Assembly: GCA_019096065.1 (NCBI GenBank)
Contig: JAGUCH010000009.1
Coordinates: 5,342,001 to 5,406,000 of the forward strand
DNA: 64,000 nucleotides
Reading direction: 5' to 3'
Source of the DNA: Paracyclopina nana
Taxonomy: Eukaryota; Arthropoda; Copepoda; Cyclopoida; Cyclopettidae
Shown: one piece after another, positions 1 to 12,598 of the stretch
How the letters are laid out: the number at the start of each line of letters is the position of its first letter
How positions within the stretch are numbered: position 1 is the stretch's first letter
The notes under the pieces: model-generated
The model's database searches: none
Told to the model about the DNA's origin: nothing
What the model saw: the letters and a program-made list of their open reading frames with translations, nothing else
Made by a program: the position numbers and the translations under genes

Positions 1-93
1 TTTTTTGGCCTTTTTGACGTTCGAATGGCGAAAATAGCTTAGACTCGTGCATAACTCCCACAAAAACAAATCACTGCGCCATCTAGTGGACTA
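1..93 (-). repeat. AGATGGCGC repeat, partial copy cut by window edge
   Basis: On the minus strand this reads CCACTAGATGGCGCAG, then a TTTGTTTT stretch, then CGCCATTCG and a TCAAAAAGGCC segment. The same order of landmarks occurs at 49987-50074, 54626-54775 and 22959-23083. The distal half lies outside the window. Confidence 0.6.
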
Positions 94-1056
94 GTACTGC
101 ACTTATGTATTTGTATGCAAAGTTGAAATTAATGATTCACCTTATCTGGCTTTGAAAAGTAAGACATTTTTTAGCACGCCATGAAAAACTGGGCTGGAAG
201 TCACCCTTTCAATGTCACTTTACACCTACAGCCCAAGAAATGGAGGCTTGGAAAAACCATTTGGGGATTGGCATCTGCTGTGGAAGCAAGTATTTTCATA
301 GCTACCAGGCAACATCTGACGAGGCATCACGAGCGTGGCCACCCAAAAAGCACTAAATTGCACTTTTCGTTTCTTCAAGAGAATCTCCCGTTACACTTTT
401 CTTTTCTGCTTCAATGATGATCACGCGTTGTAATTGGACCAAGGAAGTCCAATTTCAGAGACCAAAATTTCATTTTAGACGCCATTTTAAACTATTTGTC
501 AGCATTGAAATATGAAAAAATGTAAAATGTAAAAATGAAAACCGTGCATGTGCCATGCTAAAAAAATAACCTGAGTTGAACGCTGAACCTGTGATTCATG
601 AAATTGAAACGTCAGCTTGAAAAGTTGACTTGCATCTCTAGCCAAATACAGCATTTTTAGCGCACAACCGTTTTCATTGCTTTTAAAAGATGAAAAAACT
701 TCATATTATTTCCGCTAGATGGCGCAAATTTCATTTACTACTTGGTAGATTAATATGAGGGACGTTTAGCTCAATGAACTTGATAAAATGCTTCATTAGC
801 CATTACGTTCCTACCAAAAAAGTTTTTATGCCGAATTACGTAATCCAGGTTTCCTCATTTGATATCTTTTGTTGCGGTAGATGGCGTTGCATTCGTTTTT
901 GTTGTAAATTGAAATCAGGGTGTAATTACAAGAATAGCTATTAAGTCTAGCCCTAAAGCTAGGAATTCCTGCTCCCATTGATCTGATAATGCCACTTTTG
1001 ACTTGAAAAGCATTTGTTTATTGATGATGATGGGTCAGCATGCGCCTGCACTTTCT

Positions 1057-1072
1057 CACGTGCGCGCACGTG
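1057..1072. promoter_or_regulatory. Double E-box palindrome
   Basis: CACGTGCGCGCACGTG is a perfect 16-bp palindrome containing two CACGTG boxes, the canonical bHLH (Max/USF/ARNT type) site. No gene start is recognised nearby, so a role is only inferred. Confidence 0.3.
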
Positions 1073-3098
1073 GTCCAAACTGGCAAGAAAATCGAGTTTG
1101 TTTGCAGGATGCAAATTATTTGCCCAACTTTCACTCTTCTTTTGAATGGGATGATTCTTTTGAGCAGCCCCAGGACAGACATAACTAAGGAGAGGAAATA
1201 TTTTCACATTCTTCTTTTCTGACCTCAGCAAATGAAGAGAGATGCCAAGTTTCACCTTTTTTCCTCCTTAACTCGTCGTGACCCGAGTTTTGAACTCATT
1301 TGGCAGCTTTTAAACTAAATGGAGGGAAAGGATGAGGAAATCTGGATGTTGTCAACCACCAACCAATTTCTCTGGCTGGATTTCCAATTTTGCCAAGCCC
1401 ACCCAAAAGTGCCACCATTTCTCAGGCTGGTGGGGAAATCAAGATGGGTGGGGGTGACTTTCGCATGGAATTGCACGTGAATAAAATAATGCCTTCAAGA
1501 AGCATATCATATTGGAATATGCGCATCAAGAGATCTCTGCAGTAGAGTCTTTTGTTACGCAAATAGCCAAGTCACGAATGAGCTAGGAATTCTGTTACAT
1601 GATGCTTGTTAGTTCGTTATGTGCAGCAGATAGCAAGCTCATTTCATGAAGCGTTCAAAGTCATTGCTGAGACGGCAGACAATGTAAACAAAACCACGTG
1701 GGCAATCAGCTGACGGATGACAGTTCATCAAGCCATTCCAATTTGTGCTTATTTCCCATATTACAGATTGGATGCAGCCTTTTAAGTTTTGGTTCCGGTC
1801 TTTTTTGGCAGTAGCAAGTGTGAGAGATGGAAGATTTGTGGATCACGCCATTGTTTTGATTATTTCTAGCGAAGTGGCAAAACGAAGTGATATTTCGCGT
1901 TCATTTTCAATATCGGACTCATGAATCTCATTAAGTTGCGATGATGAGGAATGAAGACAAATGGCAGACCCAATGGAATAACCTCTCAGCACACACTTTT
2001 GGGCGCGTTTTTTCTCATACTTGCTAAAGTTGTTTCGCAATGTTCAGCCAAGTTTCTCACTTTCCATTGCGCGGTGATATCAGATGAGCTGTATTAAAAC
2101 TCAGGTTGACACTTGAGTCGCTCAAGTGCATCAAAGTTGAGCAATAATTCCTCTTTCATTTGGAGGAAGCCAAAGCAAATATGCGAATTATTATGTGCAC
2201 ACCGCGCGGCTTTTCCAAAGTCTAATTGAAAAATTCAAGTGCGAAGGAATGCAAAATAATGGCCATATTTATGTGTGTTCAAAAACATGCCCATGAAATT
2301 AGCATAAAAATGATATTTCAACGCCTCGGCCATGATCATCAGATTTATGTATGACCAATGAGAATGATGACGAGGCGGAACAAAAGTCATAGAGTCCTAT
2401 GGAAATAAATGCATTTTGCTCAGTGGGCTTTTCTCATTATCTCCGAACCTTAATTTATGATTTCCACACGAGGCAAAATCGCATAAAAAACATTTTGTGA
2501 AAAAAGCCAGACCAAACAAAACAGACGCATACAGAGATTATTATCGAGATTTTTTTTCGTGATTTCGCAATTTTTTTAGCATAGTAACGGCATTCATTTT
2601 ATCAGAGTATTTTACAGCATAGAGTTCATTGGACACGTGCAGTTGTTGACTCTGGTGGGATGTCAGTGAAGTAGTAAATCTCAATTGGTGCCAACAAGAG
2701 GATCTTTGATTCACGCAAAAATGGGTGATTGATCCGCCCCGCAAAGAAGAAGGGGAAGTGAAATCTAATCATGCTCAAGGAGCAGATAATCTGGCACACG
2801 ACGACGATGATGATGGAGCTCACTTCATGGGAATCAAAGTTGCAGCACTTTCACAATTTTACACACTTTCAGCAGTGTCATGGCACAACCATAAATTGGT
2901 GTCATCCGGGGTTTTATTTAAGCAATTGCTAAATTGAAAAACTCTGCGCGTGGACAGAGCTGAAATGCAATTTCTGCATTACATAGCATATCTTGGTCGT
3001 GTATTTATATTTGTATATACTTCAGGAATGTAAACATTGCCATTACAAACTGCATGTGTACTACATGCATCAATTCAAGCTTCAGTTTCAGAGGCTAA

Positions 3099-3509
3099 TG
3101 TCCTGTTCATGTACGCCCCAAACTCCTTAGGAAAATGCACGAAAAACACCTCAAGGAAAGGAGAAAAATTGTTTTATAACAAAGGCCAGCTGATACTAAA
3201 AAAAATCAGATCGACTTTAAACCAACTTAAAAATAAACAAATCTAATTTTGGCTATTAAGTGTTCCACATTTTAGTCCTTTTGAGCAAAAACAAAAATTA
3301 AATTTAGTCCTTTATCAAAGAAACGTGATGAAAGATAGTTTGTTTTGGAATATGCTGAAAACCATGAGGCAAAATAGCACAAATTGCCATTAAAAACGCT
3401 GCTCGGCCCCAAGCTGAACTCGTAGAGTGGCAGTCAGCAATAGATTCACTTTACCTTATGACAATTTTTCCATACCTTTAAAAGGCATTCTTATTACATG
3501 AACAGGGCA
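3099..3509 (+). mobile_element. Harbinger-like MITE, copy B1
   Basis: The ends are inverted (TGTCCTGTTCATGTAC at left, its complement at right) and the element is flanked on both sides by TAA, a three-base duplication typical of PIF/Harbinger transposons. About 411 bp long with no transposase frame. It is closely similar, in the same orientation, to the copy at 43505-43911. Confidence 0.75.
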
Positions 3510-5156
3510 TAAGTAATTGTTCAAAGGGGCTGACACACTTTTTAAAAAAACACCTCATTGTTAGCAGGAAAATGGATCAATCATCCTGTATCAATCACGA
3601 TTTAATTTATGACTTGAAGTGACTGGTAAAAAAGGGAAACTAGGCGTTGAAAAAGTATAGACTATTCTATGTAGCAATGTATCAGGTAATCTATGAAACT
3701 GCTGCACATTTCTCGCCCATTCCGATTTTATATGTACACCATATGGAAACCTTGAACCATGCAGGTTTGCGAAACCAGATTGACCCTTCATCCAGCAGTG
3801 CCAAAACAGATTTCAAATCAGGGTGGAAGATCATCATCATCATCTTGGTTGCAATAACATATGAGGAATTCCTCTTCCACTTGCTAATGCAAAAATTTCA
3901 ATTTTAATCTGCGCACAAAAACTACTTTAAATATTTTTTACGCCTTAAAATATCATGAAATTATTTGTGCTCCCAACGCATCTAGGAGCTAATGAATTGT
4001 GAAATTCATTTCCAGTCATAACCATTTCCATTTGGTTCATGAGGCTCCAATAAAAATGAAGGTCGAACCGTGACTGATGACCTCTTGAGGAATTTCTTCC
4101 ATACAGAAATTAAACTCATGTCAACCCACCAAAAGGCAAACGCACACACACGCAGCATTTGCATAATCCTGTTTTGTGTGAGGTCTGTCAACTTCTTGGA
4201 GAAGACGAAACCGAAATATTTAGAGGCCAAATTCAGTATTGGCAGCCAAGGTAACAACTCGTGATCATCGAGTGTGAAGTTAATTGGTGATTAGCCTATA
4301 TTTTCAAGAGAAAACTCTCTGTGCATATCTAATTGAATCTCGGGAAAACGTTCTGAAATCCAGCCAGTTTTCTCTGCCAAAGCCCAATATATATATAATT
4401 CTTGCGGAATTCTCAGCTATTTTGAATTTCCAGCCTCAAAAAACAATGCTCGGTTCAATGGTCCAGACAAGAAAATGAGCAAGTAAAATGTTAGCACCAT
4501 TAAAGTGTCACAGCTGGTGGTGACTTTTTTCTCTCTCAGATGAATCCTATTATGATTCAAATTAAAACATAAAATGTTAATTGTCAATGTCATCAGACTC
4601 CAAGTCATGCAAATGAGAAACTTTTTCCACGAAGATCGCAGAGAGCAGGAAGAACATCGTCTTCGTGCATTTTTCACTTGACACACAACACACGTACAAA
4701 GCTAGCAAATGATGTAGAAGGAAAAATGCTTCATGAAATTAGAATTTTTTTTCGGAATAAGGTTTCGCAAAGCTTTGGCATGCTACAGGATATGTGGGAA
4801 TTAATGAGCTAGTGCATCTTCCTACCACTTATTAGATTGATGATGATCAGACAATTTTTCCCTAGCTTCAAATCCTTGAAAGAATCCAATCAATGACTTT
4901 TTCTGCACTGCACAGTGGGTTTATTTGCCGATTTCACGCGCGCGGAAAAAAGTCGCGAAATCAACGTAGCGGTAAGCTAAAAATATGCCATTCTGGCACC
5001 CGGGAGAGCAAGTAAGAGCAGCCAATTCTGGTGGATTATCAATTTATGCTATTAGCTGGACATCCCTGACTTGGTCACTCAATTGGAGTCGTTTGGAATC
5101 AAAAGTTATAGGAGATTCAATTTTTGCTCAAATTGTGCAAAGTTGCTGTTCTACTA
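3510..5156. other. Intergenic DNA, no gene recognised
   Basis: Several 60-90 residue open frames occur on both strands around 3.6-4.7 kb, but none has recognisable family motifs or consistent splice signals. The DNA is AT-rich with short microsatellites. I see no structured RNA. Confidence 0.6.
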
Positions 5157-5548
5157 GGGCGATCCCATATTCGAATTTTAAGTCAAGTTACGTTGCTAAA
5201 ACAGCAACCTTACTTGATCAGTTAAGTTCAGCTAGTTCTAGCCAAGTTCGGTTCGTTTTAGCAATGTTCAGTTGACCGCTGAGCTGACACGCCAACGCGT
5301 TGTACATCAGCAGCTGATGAGCAAAGTTAGCTTTCCTCAATTGAGCGAGCTTCAGTTACTACGCATATGAGAACACTTTTGAAGCTAAGTTCAGTTTGGC
5401 AACTGAACTTAGCTGGGCAAGTAAGCTAGTACTACATAAAATCAAGCTAAGTTAAGTTCTACCTACATAAATATCTGGGAACGGAACTGAACTGAACTTA
5501 ACTTTTTACCTAACTTAACTTGACTAACAGGTCAATATGGGAACGCCC
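5157..5548 (+). mobile_element. TA-target MITE, family A copy 1
   Basis: A 392-bp element with terminal inverted repeats GGGCGATCCCATATT at left and the complement of GGGCGTTCCCATATT at right, flanked by TA on both sides. This fits a Tc1/mariner-type insertion. Much of the interior is itself inverted, made of AAGTTAAGTT-like words. A near full-length copy lies inverted at 28319-28711. Confidence 0.8.
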
Positions 5549-8409
5549 TACTGAATTGAATTGGCCAAAATCAACTTTTGCCCAAAAATTATGTTTTCTT
5601 CACCAAATTTGAACCTTTATCTGTCAATAAACATTAATTTGTGCTCTTTAGCTAGCCTTGAAGTCCTAACAATTAGAAGCTGAAAATGGGTGCTAAAATC
5701 GGAAATCTGCGATTTGACGTAATTTCTCTGCGCGTAAAATCGGCTTTTTGATCCATTGTGCACTGGCAAAATCGGGATAATTTTGAGCTTACCTTTTGTC
5801 GACATTGTGAGTCTTTTATGCCAAGTTCTTGACGAATCTTTTTGACCACTTTTGAAAAAGATATGACTAAGCCAAGGCTAGCTTGGCTTTAAACTAAAAT
5901 CGTCAGCCATAAGTTTGACCAAATCTTATGCCAGTGGGATTCAGCTTCCGGAACGTGGGAAAAAGATCAACTACGTATATCTTTTTATATTCTGAGAAAA
6001 AATGGCAGATGGAGAGCATTTCAAATATATATCAACAACTGCAGCACCCGCAGCGATTTGAAATGCTTTATGTCTCATCAGCAGCTGTCTTTCGAAGTAT
6101 TTAGTTGGCGGCTAAAAATTGATGCAAATTAATAGCCCCCCTAAAAAACCATGACCAAGTAGCTATAAGCGAGCGGCTCTGTGTGGTTATTTTTTATTAT
6201 CGAGAACTGCAGCGCGAGCACACCGAATTTGTACTGATCACGAAGTAGCGTAAATGCTTTTTAAGAAAATGTCTTCACATTCGACATTTCGTTTCAACAG
6301 GGAAAAATGCCCGATTTGCTTTCGACTCTCACTTATTGCTAATTGGGATATTTCAGCCCGCTTTTAATTACGAGCGGAAATTAATGGATTCCTTCAGTGC
6401 TTCAGTTAGGGCCACGACCTCGTGAAGCTTTGGAGCTTCTTTTTTTAATAGTGATGAGGGCTGGGTTGCAATTTTCCCATTGGTGAATAATGTCTTCGTA
6501 CACTCACATGTATATCCTAATAATAGTTATGTGTAGTGCGGAAAGTTTCTCCCGCCCAAAAACGAGCAATTTGTTCTCACGTTGCTCTTGCGCAAAATAA
6601 TGCTGCTCCTCGGAATTTTCTCCGTGTGTGCCATAATTCCAAGCTTTGGAAGTGAGCAGTAACGAAAGGTCAGAGTTTATCAATTTTCAGGAGCGCAATT
6701 GCCAAATCCGATAAAGTGCGCAATGGCGCAGTTTCCGCATTAATTACCGCAATAATAAAAGAAGGATCAAAGATCAGAACGAAAAAATGGTATTAAAAAG
6801 TGGAACGCAATTTTCATACACAGCAGCTTCTCTATATCTAGATTGGGATGATGACAGAGCATTAAAGCAGCGTTCAGTAAGCTCTGTGTGTATGTAGTAC
6901 AAGTACAGTTACTACAACTAGCTTAGGCTGCTCCAGGTTTATGTGTCTCTTTTTTACTCATTTAGTATAGTTCGTAGTTGTTGTTGTTGTTGTGTGGTTT
7001 TCTTCACCTGAATGCATGGGGTTGGTAGTGTGGGAAAATCAAGAGAATCAGGAAAGAGTAAAACCAGCTAATTATTCGAGTACCATACGTAGATACCGAA
7101 TTTCAGGATGTTGTTCGTAAAGGTTGCGTGATTTTGGCGCTGAAAGTTCCGCTGCATAGAATCTCTTGTAACCTCTCAAATCTTCTTTTGTGCGCATTTT
7201 AAAGGTCGAAAGTTGATGAAAAAAGTATGATTTCCAACATTTTAGGCTTCCACAGCTTTGAAGAATACTTCATATTTCGCTGAAACGAACGGCGCTTAAC
7301 TAAAAAGCTGAGTAATCCAATGTGACTTTTTATTTCCATCAGCAAATGCCTAATAATTAGTGTTTGCTACCCTAAAATTGCTCTTGGGCAACATTTTTGC
7401 ATCAAGAATGATATCAAGGTCAAATTCGTATGGCTTTCTAATCCTGAGCCCATCATAAACGCTTCCAGCGTAGTACAATTTCTAAATGAAGAATCAAATG
7501 CTGTAGTATAACTCTTTTCCAAGCAGATTTCAGCCCAAGGGATGATAGTAGAAAAATGGGACAAGTTTTTTAAAATACATACAACTCCAAAACCAAAAAG
7601 TTGGCAGCTTTCTCGCTTTGTCTGCTGGAAATTCTTTAGAGCATGCTTTTTTGCTCTTCTAAGATAAGATCTGGATCAAAAAAGAGGAATTGTGTTAGAT
7701 GATTGAGCTTAACACAATAGAAGTCTGAATATCTTTAAATTAAAACCACTTACTGAGAAGAGAATATCAAAGAGTGTACTTGTCCTCCTCATGCAATAAA
7801 CCATATCCCCTGCAATGAACTGTGAAAAAAAGGCAAAATTAGGTTCTGGCTTGAATAATTCATTTCAAAATTATTTACCTGGCTCACCAATTTTTTAGCA
7901 CTTTTCAATGTAACTCTTTTGCTGTTGAAAGCTTGGATGGCAACATTGGAACTTCTTACTAACTTGGCCATTATACAAAAGCTTTTTTTCAACTCAAACT
8001 AATGTAAAATTCTTAGCCTAGATTATTGCACCATAATTTTTTCATTTTTCAGTGTAGAAACAACTTCATGCACGAGTGGAAAGCTCGGAAACCAAACTTG
8101 GCTCGCAGCATAAAAAGCTGAAAACTTTCATTAAATAAAACATTTAAAACTATAGGAACTCCGTTGCCTGAAATCGACTCAATGAGTCGCATTTTAGGAG
8201 CGGACAACTCGAATTCGCTCAGTTCATTTTGAGACAGCTTGATACATTTGTGGCCCCACTTTTTTTGGCTCGTTCCACGAGTATTGGAAAGGCTAGCTAA
8301 AAGAGCGCGCTGAGCGACGCGTGAGGATTGACCCTATTCGACCGCGCACGCGCGTGATCTAAGTGACCCGTGTGAACACACAACACGACAAACTTGCTGC
8401 CATTTGCTT
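5549..8409. other. Intergenic DNA, no gene recognised
   Basis: AT-rich sequence with a (GTT)n run near 6976 and a 12-bp inverted repeat (AGCATTTCAAAT and its complement) near 6018-6071. No coding region, RNA gene or transposon terminus is supported. Confidence 0.55.
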
Positions 8410-8475
8410 TCAAATAGCTCTGATGGATTAGTGGTTAGAACGTTGGACTTTTGATCAATTTTGGTCAAATTGTGT
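8410..8475 (+). repeat. Degenerate tRNA-like sequence (SINE head or pseudogene)
   Basis: Contains a D-arm-like segment (GGATTAGTGGTTAGAAC) followed by an anticodon-arm-like stretch and a weak B box. The acceptor and T stems do not pair, so it is not a functional tRNA. It resembles the tRNA-like sequences at 47.0-47.6 kb. Confidence 0.35.
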
Positions 8476-9261
8476 GTGCATGAAAGAGTTCAAGATGCCT
8501 CTTTTTGTCTATTAGAAAACTGACCAAGGGCAAACAGAATGAGAAAAGTTCTTTCACATTTTTTAATCTTGTGAAGATCCCAAATTGATGCACTAGGTAA
8601 AGGCGTCCATAAATGGACAGCGGAGGGCGGGCCTATGGACATTTGTGATACTAGTCCCTGATTTTAATGAGAAATGTTAAACACACTGGTAACTAGAAGT
8701 TGCAAGAGTGAAGCTATTTTATATTGCATTGATACAAATTCTTGATCTGAGCAATAACAATATAATATGCTGCTGATAAAATGCAAATTGTCATGAAAGT
8801 TGTACCAGGAGCAATGAATTTTGTGGAACCGAGAACGCTGCACTTAATAACTTACACTAGGTGATTCCCAAATTAGTATGATATATTGGTGCCTTTATTT
8901 TACAGGACTTACAGGTAATTGTCCAAAGCAATTACACAGTATATATTGAAAAAAAATTAGAGGTAGATTTTGCTACCCTTTTTTCAGGCATTATTAATTA
9001 CTCTACTTGTAGTACACAAGGTATGGTCTATCATTACAGTAGTACCAAGTATTATCTTACTTGAAGGACCTGGTAAGGTCAGTCGCAGGGGTAGGACTAG
9101 GTACAGTGTACTTTGTTTGGAAAATGTGCGGTTCCCTGTCTTAAGAAGAGCAAAAGTGAAAAAAATGTAATTGTTTTATTGGCTAAGTTGTGTTTGTGTC
9201 TATGTAGAAACATAGGTATAATTAGCAAAGTTGACTGGCTAGAGTGTGAAGTAAGTTAAGT

Positions 9262-9335
9262 CGGATTTTTAAATGGGAAAACTTGAGTACAGCTTTACTA
9301 GCCCAAGCCTGCAAGAGCTGTAATTGTATGAGTGT
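9262..9335 (+). repeat. Foldback repeat family E, partial copy
   Basis: Matches the core of the palindromic element at 46648-46822 (TTTACTAGCCCAAGCCTG and flanks) but lacks the outer arms and one inner arm. Confidence 0.5.
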
Positions 9336-9407
9336 CCTGTAATAGCATTCAATTTTTATTAAGTTTCCATAGCATGCTCATCCAACTGTGCCCACTCACA
9401 AAAATGT

Positions 9408-9600
9408 GTTCTATGAAAAAACAATCATTGCTGCATTCACCTCAGAGGCCTTTGGCTATTGGGCTGAATGTAGATTTGATCCCATTGAGAAATCTCACCA
9501 ACTCAGCCTTTGCACATAATTTTATAGATGTAAAGGCAATTCCAAACTGTTGCTCAACTTGTTCTTTGAATAAAAATGCTCAAAGTTGAATTTGATGTGA
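9408..9600 (+). repeat. Dispersed repeat, copy 1
   Basis: Shares with 12050-12215 a hairpin-forming block (CATTCACCTCAGAGGCC with a downstream GGGCTGAATG) and a downstream TTGCTCAACTTGTTCTTTGA stretch, in the same order and orientation. Confidence 0.55.
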
Positions 9601-9639
9601 AATGCTTAGATGGTGTGAACATTTTTATGTTGAATTAAG

Positions 9640-10485
9640 TTGTTTTAAGTCAGACACACCAAGTTACTTTAGGTTATACAACGTCTATGCTTTGGTGTAG
9701 TTGTTGTTGTAATGTTGGATTTTGTTGTAAAGTCAAGATATTTTAATTTAGACACCCTTGCATAGTACTTTTAGGTTAGGCACATCCTAATGGCTGGTTT
9801 ACTTAAGGTTAGACTCCTTTTGGCATAGCTTTTTTTAAGAAGACACCATTTTTGTGACAGGAGCATTTTAAGTTAGACACCTTTTGGTGCACTACTTTAA
9901 GCTTAGACACACTAAGACGTTTTAGGTTAGACACCTTTTGGTACATTACTTTTAGCTAGGACGCACCAAGATGTTTTAGGTTAGAAAGGCCCGTCCACCA
10001 AGGAATGCCTTGACGCAACTTTTTTAAGCCTCATACAACCAATATTATGTCATTAGTTGGAGGGCACCACAGTAGTCCAAGTACACAGAAAAGGTGCTAA
10101 ATTCAAAATGAGATTCTGATTCCCCTTGGCGTGCATGAATTTGAGCGCACACTAGTGAATGATGTAAGTGACATATTAATCCGAGCTACCAGATTTGGAT
10201 TTTTTCCAACAAATTTGTCCTCATTTGACTCTTTCTATTAGTGACAGATTTTTTTCTAATCAAATAAAGTAACTTTGCCTGATTTTTTCCACAGAATTCT
10301 TTCTTTTCTGTTAGAAGCATAGTTTGACTGCCTGTTTAGCTAATTTCAGCTGGTAGTTCACCTTACATTCTAGATCATCTTGGGTTAGCACCTTTTAGTA
10401 CAGGATTTTTACCTTAGACACACCAAGACGTTTTAGGTTAGACACCTTTTGGCATAGCACTATTAAATTAGACATGTCACGACAC
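9640..10485 (+). repeat. Degenerate ~45-bp tandem repeats (forward)
   Basis: Repeated units built on TTTTAGGTTAGACACC, ACACCAAGACG and CCTTTTGGCATAGCAC. The array is interrupted between about 9986 and 10377 by unrelated sequence. The same unit reappears inverted at 11015-11400. No coding frame is maintained through the units. Confidence 0.65.
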
Positions 10486-11014
10486 CCCACTGGAAAAGTC
10501 CCTGATAATTCTTAATGATTCTTATATGGAAACCTTATTAAAGCATAAAGTATGATAATTTGAATTACTTTAAAAGAGCAATACTTATTTCATGCAAAAT
10601 GCCAACAATTTGCCGACTTTCTTGAATAAACTCTTGACACTCTGACGAATTACTGATCATGTTTGCAAAAAATTAGCTATGACAAATGGAGACAAGAGCT
10701 ACCTTTTTTTTCAAGCCATGGTGTCTCATGCTTCCCTCTTGCAAAGTTTTTGCGCTCCCTCTTTCGTGATCATCATCAGTTCAAGCCATTTAAAATTCAT
10801 AATAATAAATTATTATCCAGTTCAAATTGAGGGCATTCCATTGCAAAAAATAGGACTAGCACTGTGTTCACAATTTAAGCTCCCATTGACCTTGCGTAAT
10901 AACTTGAAACTGCTCTTTAGTTTCAACTTGGCTTGAAAGCTTGAAACTAAAACCCAGCTTGAACCATTTGAAAAACTTCAAAAGGTTGAAACCCGAAAAC
11001 TGCAAAGCTTGAAA
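10486..11014. other. Spacer between inverted repeat arrays
   Basis: AT-rich sequence without a supportable gene. An 85-residue open frame at 10679-10936 has no recognisable motif. Confidence 0.5.
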
Positions 11015-11400
11015 ATCCAGTATCTAACCTAAAACGTCTTGGGGTGTCTAAGCTAATAGAACTAGGCCAAAAGGTGTCTAACTTAAAGGGTCTTGATGTG
11101 TCTAAACTAAAGGTACTGTACCAAAACATTCTAGTCCTTAATTTGTGCTCAAAGAGTACTGTGCCAAAAGGTGTCTATCAAAAAGTATACCAGTCAATGC
11201 AATTTGTCTATACTAAAAGTGCTGTGACAAAAGGTGTCTAAATTAAAATATCTTGACTTTATACCAAAATCAAACTATGCCAAAAATTGTCTATGCTAAA
11301 ACATGACAGTCATTAAAAATGTGTCTGACCTAAAATGACTATGGTAAAAGGTGCCTAACTTTTCTGACTGCACAAAATGTGTTTAGCTTAAAGATGGCAC
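11015..11400 (-). repeat. Degenerate ~45-bp tandem repeats (inverted)
   Basis: Reads as the reverse complement of the array at 9640-10485: GGTGTCTAA and CCAAAAGGTGTCT words recur. Together the two arrays form a large imperfect inverted repeat about 1.7 kb across. Confidence 0.6.
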
Positions 11401-12049
11401 CGGCTTTGTGACAGAGTGCAAAAACAGAGTTCAAATTTTATACGAGGCAAGCATTTTTCTGTCTTTATATAGATTATGAACAGGGGAGGACATTTGTCAC
11501 AGTAAAATGTGGAGGGCAGTCCTTTGGTCCACCCTCAAAGTTTTTCAAAGTACCAAAAGTGCCAAATGTAAAATTAAAAATAAACCAATGCTATGAAAGG
11601 GCTTCTTACATAGTAAATCGAATTCTGTGGAAGTAATTTTTTGAATTGAGAAACACAAAATTGAGAGGGGGCATGCCTTTAGCCAACTCTCAATAATATG
11701 CTTCAGTCACTTTTTTGAAAGCACTGCATTTTGAGTTTTTTGGGACAAATTTTCAAATAAATAAAATACTTAAAGAAGTAGTCACAAAAAAATTGCAATT
11801 TAATTGTCTGACATGCATGTCGCGCATTTTAGTCTAGTATTTCCCATAATTTACTTCCTGGTCGATTTTCTTGTGCAGTTTACTGTCTCAAAAAGTGGAA
11901 TGACATAGGTCACAGCAAACTATGAATAGTGGGCTGGCCCGCGCATCAAAAATTGAGTGGGGGCGGGCCTTTTGCCCACTCCCAATAATATGCATCATTC
12001 ACATTGCATATAGCATTGCAGTTTATGTTCAATCAGATGAAGATTTACG

Positions 12050-12215
12050 TCCCATCTTTGAAAAAAAGTAACTGCCACATTCAGCTCAGAGGCCTGCGGC
12101 CACTGGGCTGAATGCGGCCGACATACAAAATTTGCTAGAGGTGGAGGCAATCCTTAACATTTGCTCAACTTATTCTTTGAATAATACTGATCAGAGTTGA
12201 AAATTTTGCATGATG
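12050..12215 (+). repeat. Dispersed repeat, copy 2
   Basis: Second copy of the block at 9408-9600, with a better conserved hairpin (CATTCAGCTCAGAGGCC pairing with GGCCACTGGGCTGAATG). It runs into a weak tRNA-like stretch (GGTGGCTCAGTGACAGAG), which suggests a SINE-type element. Confidence 0.5.
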
Positions 12216-12571
12216 CATTGGTGGCTCAGTGACAGAGTGTCAGATTGCAATGCAGTCAATGCAACCCCGTAACAGAAAGTTATTTTTCTGTCTTTTTCTG
12301 GATCAGAATTTAACTTCCTGGTCGATATCCTGGTGCAGTTTCCTGTTTCTAAACTGGGGAGCAACGTACCCAGCGAACCCTTTTCGGAATTTGGTATAGA
12401 GGCAGAAGTGCTTTTTTTAAACTTTTTTTTGACTTTGCGTCAGCTGAATTTCAAAGCTGTTTAGATGTTAAAAAAAAGTCCTTTTTTTGGGTTCTGAAAA
12501 AGCACTTTTTTCATAGTTACTTAGAAGTAGCTCGAAATTACTTTCTCAAAGCCATAGGTCACAGCGAAATG

Positions 12572-12598
12572 TGGAGGGCGGGCCTTAGGCCCGCCCTC
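12572..12598. repeat. GC-rich palindrome
   Basis: GGAGGGCGGGCCT and its exact complement abut around a one-base centre, forming a 27-bp near-perfect palindrome in AT-rich surroundings. Related GGGCGGGCC words occur near 8630, 11510 and 11965, so it is part of a dispersed repeat rather than a gene terminator. Confidence 0.5.

Larger units (their letters stand above)
1..3098. other. Intergenic DNA, no gene recognised
   Basis: No open frame here shows conserved domains, codon structure or splice context that I can defend; the short frames are low-complexity AT-rich translations. The first ~93 bases match the 5' part of a ~150-bp interspersed repeat with a CTCF-like core (reverse strand). A 16-bp perfect palindrome holding two CACGTG E-boxes lies at 1057-1072. 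A further AGATGGCGC core sits near 718. Confidence 0.6.
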
